NCBI GenBank assembly: GCA_002391185.1
Contig: DGRY01000011.1
Coordinates: 1 to 22,414, forward strand
Source of the DNA: Prevotella sp. UBA4376
GTDB taxonomy: Bacteria > Bacteroidota > Bacteroidia > Bacteroidales > Bacteroidaceae
Length of the DNA stretch: 22,414 nt
Direction of reading: 5' to 3'
Below are positions 7,942 through 15,425 of the stretch, in pieces. The position numbers were made by a program, and so were the translations under genes. The number at the start of each line of letters is the position of its first letter. The first letter of the stretch is position 1. The notes below the pieces were generated by a model. That model saw nothing but the letters and a program-made list of their open reading frames with translations. It ran no database searches and was not told the origin of the DNA.

Positions 7942-9639
7942 TTAATAGTCTTTGTTCTGATGCATATTATGATTGTTGTTGATGTCGTCCAATGGTATTG
8001 GGAATACAGCATAGTGAGCGTCTACAGGTGCACCAGTAGCAACACCGCCTTTCCAAGCCCAGAGATATGAGTTACCTGTGAACTTGTTGAAGCGTATAAG
8101 GTCTGTACGACGGCGACCCTCAGTGTAGAACTCACGACCCCATTCCTGAAGTAGGTTGTTGGCATCAAGTTCTGTAAGTGCGGTAGCTCCAGCACGTCTG
8201 CGTAATTCATTTACGTCATCCAGACCGTCTTTGCCCAAACGCCATTTTGCTTCAGCACGGGTGAGGTATGCCTCTGCCAAGCGGAAGAATGGAATATCTG
8301 TATCAGGTACATCGGCATCGGCAGTAGCCTTGCCATCGGTACGTATGTTTTGCCATTTCACGATAGATACTCCATCAAGGAAATTATTGAGTTTGTCTGT
8401 GCGTAGTTTGCGAACACTGGTTGTGGTGCCGCCACGTCCTGCATAGAACAAGGCACGATCATCGCCAGCGGCAGCAATAATACTCTTTGTGTCGCTGCCA
8501 TCTTCAGCATCAAGAGCAATGATATCTTCTTCTGTTGCACCTGCAGGACATGTTTTCTTAGACATTGGGATATTGTCAGTTGGGAAGAAGAACTCTACGA
8601 GGTTAGGACGTGCATAGATACAGCTCCAAGCATTCTTGATACCAGCATAAGGCATACCAGAGATACGCATAGAGTTGACAAGCATCTTAGTACCGCAGGT
8701 AGAACGAGTGCGAAGACCATCCTGGCGGATAGGAAGAATAATCTCTTTCATTGCCTCGGCATTCTCATCGTTGTCAGCCATGAAGAGCTGAGCATAACCG
8801 CTATAGGTGAGTCCGTTAGGTGCAATCTTTGCAACTTTGCTGAGGGCATAAGGACCACCAATAAGAAGGTCGCTATAGTCAATGGCTTTCTGATAGTCTT
8901 TAACTGCACCATCGGTGTAAACTTCAGAGTTGAGAGCCAAACGAGCATGAAGCATGTAAGCTGCACCCTTATCAGCACGACCATAATGAGTTGACGCTTT
9001 CTCGAAAGTGTTCTGTCCCATAGGGTCGAGGTCTTTCTCAACTTCTGTAAGCTCATTGTCAATCCACTCATAGAGGTCTTTGCCTGTTTTCTCTGTAGGC
9101 AGTTCGTCCATGGCATTGTTTTCGTCCTTGAAAGGAGCTTTGTGGAAGAGATCGAGATAATAATAGTAGTTTAGTGCACGGAGGAAACGCACCTCAGCAC
9201 GCTTTGTTTTAATATCTTCTGACTCGTTGCCAGCAGTCTCCTGCAGATAGAAGTTATAGAGTGTGATATTCCACCCCAAACGGTTGTAGCACCACTGAAT
9301 CATTTCTGTGGTAGAGTTCCATGAAATACCTGTTATCTGTGGAATACCTGTGTCGGTTTGCCATGCCCAGTTTATTTCATCGGTAGGCAGTTCCTCAAGG
9401 TTGAAAATAGTACGATAGAAACCAGACTTATCCTCAGTCATTGTGAGGTCGCCATTACCTGTTTCGCCTTTCTGACCAGTGAGAGATAAAGAGCCATACA
9501 TCTTTGCGAAGAGTCCTTGCTCCTCATAAGAAGGAGAACTCTGTGGATCTACTGAGCTAATATTTAGTTCGTCTGCACAAGAGGCCATGCCTAATGTAAG
9601 CACTCCTGCAATGGCAGCTTTAAAGAATATACTTTTCAT
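7942..9639 (-). CDS. susD: SusD-like starch-binding lipoprotein (RagB/SusD family)
   Basis: Outer-membrane lipoprotein of 565 residues that caps the SusC channel and binds starch oligosaccharides; B. theta SusD is 551. The signal peptide ends G-M-A-S-C (C21 lipidated). The N-terminal region after it (SSPSYEEQGLFAKMYGSLSLTG) and the helical repeat part (VRFLRALNYYYYLDLFHKAP, about 149-168) are hallmark SusD features: the TPR-like 'RAlaYyyLvdlfg' motif. The C-terminal segment has the family pattern 'PFFRLAEAYLTRAEAKWR...VNELRRRAGA' and ends with AVFPIPLDDIN...NKDY. Aromatic residues around 88-118 (INWAWQTDTG, WCYNRLGWN) are candidates for the sugar-stacking arc. The gene is 18 bp downstream of susC. 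Confidence 0.95.
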   Translation of the reverse strand: MKSIFFKAAIAGVLTLGMASCADELNISSVDPQSSPSYEEQGLFAKMYGSLSLTGQKGETGNGDLTMTEDKSGFYRTIFNLEELPTDEINWAWQTDTGIPQITGISWNSTTEMIQWCYNRLGWNITLYNFYLQETAGNESEDIKTKRAEVRFLRALNYYYYLDLFHKAPFKDENNAMDELPTEKTGKDLYEWIDNELTEVEKDLDPMGQNTFEKASTHYGRADKGAAYMLHARLALNSEVYTDGAVKDYQKAIDYSDLLIGGPYALSKVAKIAPNGLTYSGYAQLFMADNDENAEAMKEIILPIRQDGLRTRSTCGTKMLVNSMRISGMPYAGIKNAWSCIYARPNLVEFFFPTDNIPMSKKTCPAGATEEDIIALDAEDGSDTKSIIAAAGDDRALFYAGRGGTTTSVRKLRTDKLNNFLDGVSIVKWQNIRTDGKATADADVPDTDIPFFRLAEAYLTRAEAKWRLGKDGLDDVNELRRRAGATALTELDANNLLQEWGREFYTEGRRRTDLIRFNKFTGNSYLWAWKGGVATGAPVDAHYAVFPIPLDDINNNHNMHQNKDY

Positions 9640-9657
9640 ATAGATACTTGATTTAGA

Positions 9658-12600
9658 TTAGAAATTGAGTGTCAATCCGAGCTGGAAGCTTCTTGGACGT
9701 GGGTATGGGTTCTTGTCGATACCGCTCTTAACCTCAGGATCAAGACCTTTGTACTTGGTGATGAAGAATGGGTTTTGAACAGTGAAGAATACACGACCAG
9801 AGAGTTTGTCCTGACCTGCAAGTTTGAGAAGTGCAGGGAAGGTGTAGCCTAATGTGATGTTTGAACACTTCAGGTAAGAAGCGTTACATGCAAAGTAGTC
9901 AGATAGCCAGTATTCAGAGCCAATACCTGTGAAACCAAGATCAACAGCCTCCTGGAATGTGTTGCGGAAAGCCATATTCTGGAAAATACCAGGTGCACTG
10001 ATGCTACCGTTGTTTGATAAGTAATCATAGTAAACATAATTGCCGATAGAGGCGTGGAAGGCTGCACTTAAATCCCAGTTCTTATAGAGGAACTTAGTGG
10101 TGAAGCCCATGTTTACTGGTGCGGCAGGACTCTTGTAGAAGTAGCGGTCGCTGGCGTTAATCTTACCATCGCCATTGCGGTCAACATACATTCCCTCGAT
10201 AGGTTTTCCGTCCTTGTCGTAAACCTGCTGGTAAACGAAGAATGAATTTGCGTTTTCGCCTACTCTGTTTGCGATAACCTTTGTGCCTGAACCACGAGAA
10301 ATTTCATCGCCAGTGGTTACCCAATAGTCCTTGTCACCATCAGAGCTACCGGTAAGACCTGTAATCTCGTTGTGGTTCCAAGAGATGTTGTAGCTGATGT
10401 CCCAGGTGAAATCCTTTGTAACTATAGGCTTAGCGTTGATAGCAAACTCAATACCATAGTTCTTCATGCTACCAATATTCATTGTAAGAACATCACCAAA
10501 GTTTGTTCCTACAGGAATGATAACAGAGTTGATAAGGTCTTTGGTCTTGCGATAGTAGCCGTCGAGTGACCATGAGATGCGTCCGTTGAGTGCAGAGAAG
10601 TCAACACCTGCATTATAGGTTGTTGTTTGCTCCCACTTCAAATTAGGATTGTATTTTGAAGGACGCAATGTGGTATAGAACTGATTACCAAATTGCACCT
10701 GAGCATAAGAATCGCTCTGTGTGAAGAGAGGTGCATAGAGGAAATCGCCAGTAATATCTTGCTGACCTGTGATACCCCAGCCTAAACGAAGCTTGAGTTC
10801 ATCGAGCCATTTGGTATCCTTGAGGAACTCTTCGTTGTTAATCTTCCATGCAAGTGCTGCAGATGGGAAGTATCCCCATTTGTGTCCCTTAGCAAAGCGT
10901 GAAGAACCATCGGCACGGAATGTTGCTGTGAGCATGTAGCGATCGAGAAGTGTGTAGTTGATACGACCGAAATATGATACCAAAGAGTTGTGTGTAGCCC
11001 ACTCTTTTTCAGCACGTAAAGAAGGATTATAGATTTCGCCAGTGTATGGGTCAACACCATTACCTTCCTCATATCCTGTGCGGTGATAGTGGCTCTGCTC
11101 TGCACCACCCATAACATCAATGCCGTGAACGCCAAATGTGTGTTGGTATTGTGCATAGATGTTACCTACAACATTGTATTTCCAGTAGCGTGTATCGAGT
11201 TTGTAGCCATAGTAGTTGTTCGAGAAAGAGTATTTGCTATTGTCTTCTTTCTGATATGATGCTGTGTACTGTGCACCAAGACTTGCATGGATGTGCAAAT
11301 CTTCAAAACCATGAACCTTATAGTCAACCTCAGCATTTCCACTGAAATCGTTGGCAAAAGCGAGAGTCTGCTTGTTGTTCAGAAGTGCTACTGGGTTCTG
11401 AGGTGCATTAGGGTTGTTGGTGTATTTCCATCTGCTGTCGAACTTGTCAGAACCAGGCTGAGAAGGCTGGTAGTAGCCACCGAAGAATTCGTATGTTGGG
11501 TCGCTTGGATCAACATATACAGGGCGTGTTGGGTCAATGCTTAAAGCACTACCAATGGCACCACCAGCATCTGCATAGCGATCGCTTTCATACATGTACT
11601 TACCTGTAATGTTGAAGTTGAGGTGCTTGTCAAGTAATGATGGAGCAACGTTGAATGAAGAGTTGAAACGACGCATCCATGATGTCTTAACAGTTCCGTT
11701 AGCAACATTATAACCAACACTCACACGATAAGGCATGTTCTTTAAACCACCTTGCATACTTACAGAGTGACTGTGAGAAACAGCTGTGCGGAAAATCTCA
11801 TCCTGCCAGTTGGTGTCGGCGTCACCCAGTTTACTGGTGTCGAGTCCTAACTGTTCGCAAAGCGATTTGTATTGAGCAGCATTAAGAGTGTCGTATTTCT
11901 TAGCAATAGTAGAAATGGTTACATCACCATTATATGTGAAGGTAGGCTTCTGACCATTACGACCTTTCTTTGTTGTGATGATGATAACACCATTAGATGC
12001 ACGAGAACCGTAGATGGCTGTTGCAGAAGCATCCTTCAATACTGTGAATGATTCAATATCGTTAGGATTGATCATAGCCAATACGTTACTCATACCTTTA
12101 GCTGTATTGTTGTCGATAGCCAAACCGTCAACAACGATGAGTGGGTCGTTGGAAGCGTTGAGAGAAGCACCACCACGGATACGAATCTGTGCGCCTGCTC
12201 CTGGTGTACCACCTTCTGTGATAACATCAACACCAGCAATCTTACCTACCATCATATCGGTAGCATTATTGGTAATACCTTTTGATAGTTCATCTGGTTT
12301 AATAGCTGTAACAGATCCTGTAAGGTCTTCTTTCTTTGCACGACCATAACCAATGACAACAACCTCATTAAGAGCTTTAGAGTCATCTGTCATGACAATA
12401 ACCATATTTTCTCCAGCAGTAACAGTCTGAGGAGTTAAACCTAAGTAAGTAAAGGTGAGCTTTGTGCCTGGTGCAACATTTACGGAATAGTTACCATCCA
12501 TATCGGTAATGCCTACAGGTTTACCGTTAGCAGTAATGGTAGCTCCCATAACTGGTTCACCAGAAGCGTCTTTCACTTGTCCTTTTATGGCACTTGTCTG

Positions 12601-12684
12601 TGCAAAAGAACCAGCTGCGAGAAGCAATCCTGCGGTTAGGGACAGCATTCTCAGAGGCAATTTAATTTTTACCTGCTTCATCAT
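9658..12684 (-). CDS. susC: SusC-like TonB-dependent outer-membrane maltodextrin importer
   Basis: Outer-membrane beta-barrel of 1008 residues that imports starch oligosaccharides using TonB/ExbBD energy. Domains in order: signal peptide (about 1-29, ending GSFAQ); carboxypeptidase-regulatory-like beta-sandwich (33-100, IKGQVKDASGEPVMGATI...TDMDGNY); the SusC family linker ALNEVVVIGYGR (104-115); plug (about 116-240, including VDVITEGGTPGAGAQIRIRG and the end motif SRASNGVIIITTKKG); and a 22-strand barrel ending in LGLTLNF with a terminal phenylalanine. No anti-sigma-interacting STN domain is present, so it is not a transducing type. Two ATGs occur in tandem (12684 and 12681); the first is used here. 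It heads the minus-strand run and reads divergently from the LacI gene. A candidate operator and -7 box lie in its leader. Confidence 0.96.
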   Translation of the reverse strand: MMKQVKIKLPLRMLSLTAGLLLAAGSFAQTSAIKGQVKDASGEPVMGATITANGKPVGITDMDGNYSVNVAPGTKLTFTYLGLTPQTVTAGENMVIVMTDDSKALNEVVVIGYGRAKKEDLTGSVTAIKPDELSKGITNNATDMMVGKIAGVDVITEGGTPGAGAQIRIRGGASLNASNDPLIVVDGLAIDNNTAKGMSNVLAMINPNDIESFTVLKDASATAIYGSRASNGVIIITTKKGRNGQKPTFTYNGDVTISTIAKKYDTLNAAQYKSLCEQLGLDTSKLGDADTNWQDEIFRTAVSHSHSVSMQGGLKNMPYRVSVGYNVANGTVKTSWMRRFNSSFNVAPSLLDKHLNFNITGKYMYESDRYADAGGAIGSALSIDPTRPVYVDPSDPTYEFFGGYYQPSQPGSDKFDSRWKYTNNPNAPQNPVALLNNKQTLAFANDFSGNAEVDYKVHGFEDLHIHASLGAQYTASYQKEDNSKYSFSNNYYGYKLDTRYWKYNVVGNIYAQYQHTFGVHGIDVMGGAEQSHYHRTGYEEGNGVDPYTGEIYNPSLRAEKEWATHNSLVSYFGRINYTLLDRYMLTATFRADGSSRFAKGHKWGYFPSAALAWKINNEEFLKDTKWLDELKLRLGWGITGQQDITGDFLYAPLFTQSDSYAQVQFGNQFYTTLRPSKYNPNLKWEQTTTYNAGVDFSALNGRISWSLDGYYRKTKDLINSVIIPVGTNFGDVLTMNIGSMKNYGIEFAINAKPIVTKDFTWDISYNISWNHNEITGLTGSSDGDKDYWVTTGDEISRGSGTKVIANRVGENANSFFVYQQVYDKDGKPIEGMYVDRNGDGKINASDRYFYKSPAAPVNMGFTTKFLYKNWDLSAAFHASIGNYVYYDYLSNNGSISAPGIFQNMAFRNTFQEAVDLGFTGIGSEYWLSDYFACNASYLKCSNITLGYTFPALLKLAGQDKLSGRVFFTVQNPFFITKYKGLDPEVKSGIDKNPYPRPRSFQLGLTLNF

Positions 12685-12740
12685 TTGCTTGATTTTTAAG
12701 TTAACGTATAATGATTTTTATTTTGTATTTCACATTTTTT

Positions 12741-12752
12741 GCAAACACTTGC
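12741..12752. promoter_or_regulatory. Degenerate LacI-type operator in susC leader
   Basis: GCAAACACTTGC keeps the left half-site GCAAAC and four of six bases of the right half-site of the palindrome seen at 12890 and 15325. It ends 56 bases before the susC start codon and lies downstream of the predicted -7 box, so bound repressor could act as a roadblock. Weak match; it could be chance in AT-rich DNA. Confidence 0.4.
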
Positions 12753-12826
12753 TGTTATTTGTGATTAAGCGTCATTAGGTTTTTATAGCTTCATGGCGAT
12801 AGAGTATTACCTCTCATTTCACGCTG

Positions 12827-12834
12827 CAAAATTA
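12827..12834 (-). promoter_or_regulatory. Candidate susC promoter -7 box (TAATTTTG)
   Basis: On the minus strand this reads TAATTTTG, an exact fit to TAnnTTTG. It is the only full match in the susC upstream region. No convincing TTTG -33 box is present at the expected distance, which could mean an activator or a weak promoter. It implies a leader of about 135 bases. Confidence 0.4.
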
Positions 12835-12886
12835 ATTTACTTAATTATAGTCTGTACTTTTTTTAACCTAAAAGTGATAAGATTTT

Positions 12887-12904
12887 CGTGCAAACGTTTG
12901 CGCG
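12887..12904. promoter_or_regulatory. LacI-family operator upstream of the regulator gene
   Basis: CGTGCAAACGTTTGCGCG has a perfect 12-bp palindromic core (GCAAACGTTTGC, 12890-12901) with a central CpG, and flanks matching except for one pair. This is the classic form of LacI/PurR-type operators. Its right half contains the TTTG (12897-12900) that could serve as -33 box for the regulator promoter, so binding should repress the regulator itself. It also lies about 55 bp upstream of the susC -7 box. Confidence 0.75.
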
Positions 12905-12930
12905 TAAAAGGATATAATTTAGTATATTTG
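12897..12930 (+). promoter_or_regulatory. Candidate promoter of the LacI-MFS transcript
   Basis: TTTG at 12897-12900 and TATATTTG at 12923-12930 are separated by 22 bases, close to the spacing usual for Bacteroidota -33/-7 promoters. The -33 element lies within the operator. The leader to the ATG at 12988 would be about 50 bases. Confidence 0.5.
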
Positions 12931-12957
12931 CACGGAGCAATATAATGATGTTTTGCA

Positions 12958-12965
12958 TAACTTTG
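12958..12965 (+). promoter_or_regulatory. Alternative -7 box for the regulator (TAACTTTG)
   Basis: TAACTTTG also fits TAnnTTTG exactly, 22 bases before the ATG at 12988. The nearest upstream TTTG (12927-12930) is 27 bases away, longer than ideal, so this is the weaker alternative or a second start point. Confidence 0.35.
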
Positions 12966-12987
12966 CGTCTTGTAAGCTAAAAACCTC

Positions 12988-14013
12988 ATGAATGAAACAA
13001 CGCCTATAACGATGAAAGATATTGCCCAGGAACTTGGAGTTTCTGTAGCAACAGTATCTCGTGCATTAAAGAATAGTTCGCGTATAAGCAAGGAAAAACG
13101 TGAATCTATTCAAGCTTATGCGCGTGAACATAATTTTATACCGAATATTATTGGCTCAGCCTTGCGCCATAGTAAGGCTACTCCTATAAAGCTGATAGGA
13201 GTGATAGTGCCAGAGTTCATACATTATTATTTCGCCTCTGTGCTTACGGGTATAGAGGAAGAGGCTCGTGCCCGTGGTTATAGAATAATGGTGGCTTTGA
13301 GTGATGAGAAGTATGAACGTGAGGTGCGCATCTGTGATGATTTCTATAAGAATAAGGTGTGTGGAGTAATTGTTTCGCAGGCTAAGGATACTACCCAATA
13401 CGATCATTTTCAACGTCTTATAGATTATGGCGTTCCTGTTGTTTTCTATGACCGTATCTGTACTGGTGTTGATGCCAGTCGCGTGGTTGTTGATGACTAT
13501 ATGGGTGCTTTCACGGCTGTGCGTCACATGATTGATACAGGCTGCAAGCGTATAGCGTTCTACGGAGCTTCGATGAATATGGAAATATCCAAGAATCGTT
13601 ACAATGGATATAAGGATGCGTTGCAGAGAAGTGGTTTGGAGGTTGACGAAGAGCTTGTTCGTCTGTGTGATAATCGTGCAGCTGCTGAGGCTATCACTCC
13701 CGATTTGTTGAACATGGAGAACCGCCCTGATGCATTCTTTGCTATCAATGACGACACAGCGATAGGTATTCTATATACTGCTAAGCGTATGGGATTTGCT
13801 GTGCCTGATGAAATATCGGTATGTGGATTTACCAACGGAAACAGAGCTGTGGCTTGCGACCCTATGCTCACAACCGTTGAACAGCGTGGAAAACTTGTTG
13901 GTGAGGAAGCTGCAAATATCCTTATTGGACAGGTGGAAGGTGATATTCCACGAAATAAGGTTGAGAAACGTGTGGTAAGAACACGTCTTGTTATTAGAGG
14001 AACTACTAAATAA
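12988..14013 (+). CDS. LacI-family transcriptional regulator of the starch locus
   Basis: DNA-binding sugar-responsive regulator of 341 residues. The N-terminal helix-turn-helix is clear (MKDIAQELGVSVATVSRALK, residues 9-28, then SRISKEKRESIQ), followed by the hinge region PNIIGSALRHSKAT (52-65) with the leucine that normally wedges into the operator centre. Residues about 68-341 form the periplasmic-binding-protein-like effector domain (LIGVIVPEF, VVFYDRI, RIAFYGAS, PDAFFAINDDTAIGIL, EISVCGFTNG). An in-frame ATG at 13012 would give the more canonical MKDIA start; the longer start is kept because both leave a reasonable leader. The effector is probably maltose or a related maltodextrin (inference). 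It overlooks a divergent region with a LacI-type palindrome, is 8 bp from the transporter gene, and takes the place of the membrane-bound SusR of Bacteroides. Confidence 0.92.
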   Translation: MNETTPITMKDIAQELGVSVATVSRALKNSSRISKEKRESIQAYAREHNFIPNIIGSALRHSKATPIKLIGVIVPEFIHYYFASVLTGIEEEARARGYRIMVALSDEKYEREVRICDDFYKNKVCGVIVSQAKDTTQYDHFQRLIDYGVPVVFYDRICTGVDASRVVVDDYMGAFTAVRHMIDTGCKRIAFYGASMNMEISKNRYNGYKDALQRSGLEVDEELVRLCDNRAAAEAITPDLLNMENRPDAFFAINDDTAIGILYTAKRMGFAVPDEISVCGFTNGNRAVACDPMLTTVEQRGKLVGEEAANILIGQVEGDIPRNKVEKRVVRTRLVIRGTTK

Positions 14014-14021
14014 CCAAATAT

Positions 14022-15320
14022 ATGAAGCAAAAACCTAATATGAATTTCTGGGGCTTGTGGAATCTTAGTTTTGGATTCTTTGGCGTACAGATTGCTTATG
14101 CACTTCAGAGTGCAAACATCTCGAGAATCTTTGCTACTTTGGGAGCTGATCCTCATAGTCTGAGCTATTTCTGGATATTACCTCCACTTATGGGTATTAT
14201 AGTGCAGCCTATAGTTGGCTCGTACTCCGACAGGACTTGGACAAGATTTGGTCGCCGAATACCTTACCTGTTTGTAGGTGCTGCGGCTGCTGTGTTGATG
14301 ATGTGCTTGTTACCTAATGCTGGCTCTTTAGGCTTGACAGTTGGTGCAGCCATGATTTTTGGCTTGTTCTCGCTTATGTATCTTGACACAAGTATCAATA
14401 TGGCTATGCAACCGTTTAAGATGCTTGTTGGCGATATGGTAAACGAAAAACAAAAAGGATTGGCTTATTCTATTCAGAGTTTTTTGTGTAATGCAGGCTC
14501 GGTAATGGGGTATGTGTTTCCTTATATCTTTACATGGCTTGGAATAAAGAATATTGCAGAGGCTGGCGTTGTGCCCGATTCTGTGAAATGGTCGTTTTAT
14601 ATTGGTGCGGCAGTCTTGATTCTATGTGTTTTATATACTACAGCTAAGGTAAAAGAGTGGGAACCAGCTACATATAAAGAGTATAACCCTGCTCCAGAGC
14701 AGCATGAAGACAAGTCAAACTGGTGGGCTTTGTTGAAGAATGCTCCTTCTACATTCTGGAAAGTGGGACTTGTGCAATTTTTCAGTTGGTTTGCATTTAT
14801 GTATATGTGGACATATACTAACGGAACGGTTGCTGATAATTGCTGGGGAACAACAGATGTTACAAGTTCTGGCTATCAGGAAGCAGGCAACTGGGTGGGT
14901 GTTCTTTTTGCTGTTCAGTCAATAGGCTCTGTTCTGTGGGCTTTGGTGTTGCCAAAGTTCTCTAACCGTAAACTGGCTTATGGACTTAGTCTTTTCTTAG
15001 GAGGCATAGGCTTTGTGTGGTGTGCTTTTGTGCACAACCAGTATGTGCTCTTTGCGCCATTCTTGCTTATAGGCTGTGCGTGGGCTGCAATACTTGCCAT
15101 GCCTTTCACTTTTGTTACCAACGCTTTGCAGGGTTATGGTCATTTGGGTGCTTATCTTGGATTGTTTAATGGCACAATTTGCATACCGCAGATTTTTGCA
15201 GCTTCGGTAGGTGGTGTGCTCCTTGCTTTGTTGGGTAGCAGTCAGAGCAACATGATGATTCTGGCAGGTGTCTCTCTTGCTCTTGGAGCAGCTTCTGTTA
15301 CAATCATAAAAGGTAAATGA
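14022..15320 (+). CDS. MFS sugar transporter, SLC45/maltose-transporter type
   Basis: Inner-membrane transporter of 432 residues with about twelve hydrophobic segments. The N-terminal half begins NFWGLWNLSFGFFGVQIAYALQ and carries the loop 2-3 signature GSYSDRTWTRFGRRIPY (about 66-82), the MFS motif A variant found in plant sucrose/SLC45 and bacterial maltose carriers. The long intracellular loop between halves is hydrophilic (VKEWEPATYKEYNPAPEQHEDKSNWW). The predicted job is proton-coupled uptake of maltose or small maltodextrins released in the periplasm by the GH13 and GH97 enzymes, feeding the cytoplasmic GH77. It is 8 bp after the regulator gene, suggesting co-transcription. Two bases separate its stop codon from an operator palindrome, so the downstream genes probably have their own regulated promoter. 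Substrate is inferred from context. Confidence 0.85.
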   Translation: MKQKPNMNFWGLWNLSFGFFGVQIAYALQSANISRIFATLGADPHSLSYFWILPPLMGIIVQPIVGSYSDRTWTRFGRRIPYLFVGAAAAVLMMCLLPNAGSLGLTVGAAMIFGLFSLMYLDTSINMAMQPFKMLVGDMVNEKQKGLAYSIQSFLCNAGSVMGYVFPYIFTWLGIKNIAEAGVVPDSVKWSFYIGAAVLILCVLYTTAKVKEWEPATYKEYNPAPEQHEDKSNWWALLKNAPSTFWKVGLVQFFSWFAFMYMWTYTNGTVADNCWGTTDVTSSGYQEAGNWVGVLFAVQSIGSVLWALVLPKFSNRKLAYGLSLFLGGIGFVWCAFVHNQYVLFAPFLLIGCAWAAILAMPFTFVTNALQGYGHLGAYLGLFNGTICIPQIFAASVGGVLLALLGSSQSNMMILAGVSLALGAASVTIIKGK

Positions 15321-15322
15321 AC

Positions 15323-15338
15323 GTGCAAACGTTTGCAC
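15323..15338. promoter_or_regulatory. LacI-family operator before the GH77-GH97-GH13 run
   Basis: GTGCAAACGTTTGCAC is a perfect 16-bp palindrome sharing the 12-bp core with the site at 12890. It starts 2 bases after the transporter stop codon and 88 bases before the GH77 start. A further GTGCAAA half-site occurs at 15356-15362, three helical turns away from the first. A clear TAnnTTTG box was not found between it and GH77; the nearest is TACTTTTA at 15393-15400, one base off. Being shared with the regulator promoter strongly suggests one regulon. Confidence 0.75.
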
Positions 15339-15425
15339 TTATTCTCTGTTAGTTTGTGCAAATGCATAATGACAGCCTAACACAATTATTATTACTTTTA
15401 CAACGAAAATACTAACCGGCTACTT

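Larger units (their letters stand above)
12685..12987. promoter_or_regulatory. Divergent control region between susC and the LacI regulator
   Basis: A 303-bp AT-rich gap without a supportable gene. It holds, from left to right, a degenerate operator-like site (12741-12752), a minus-strand -7 box for susC (12827-12834), a perfect-core LacI operator (12887-12904), and two plus-strand -7 boxes for the regulator (12923-12930 and 12958-12965). If the susC -7 box is right, susC has a leader of about 135 bases. Confidence 0.7.

Noticed and set aside
13599..14156. A 185-residue minus-strand open frame across the regulator-transporter junction
   Set aside because: It overlaps two well-supported genes in antisense and its translation is serine/arginine-rich without family features.
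12890..15338. The repeated palindromes as attachment sites or transposon ends
   Set aside because: No integrase or transposase gene, no target duplications, and the sites sit at regulatory positions next to a LacI gene; operators explain them better.
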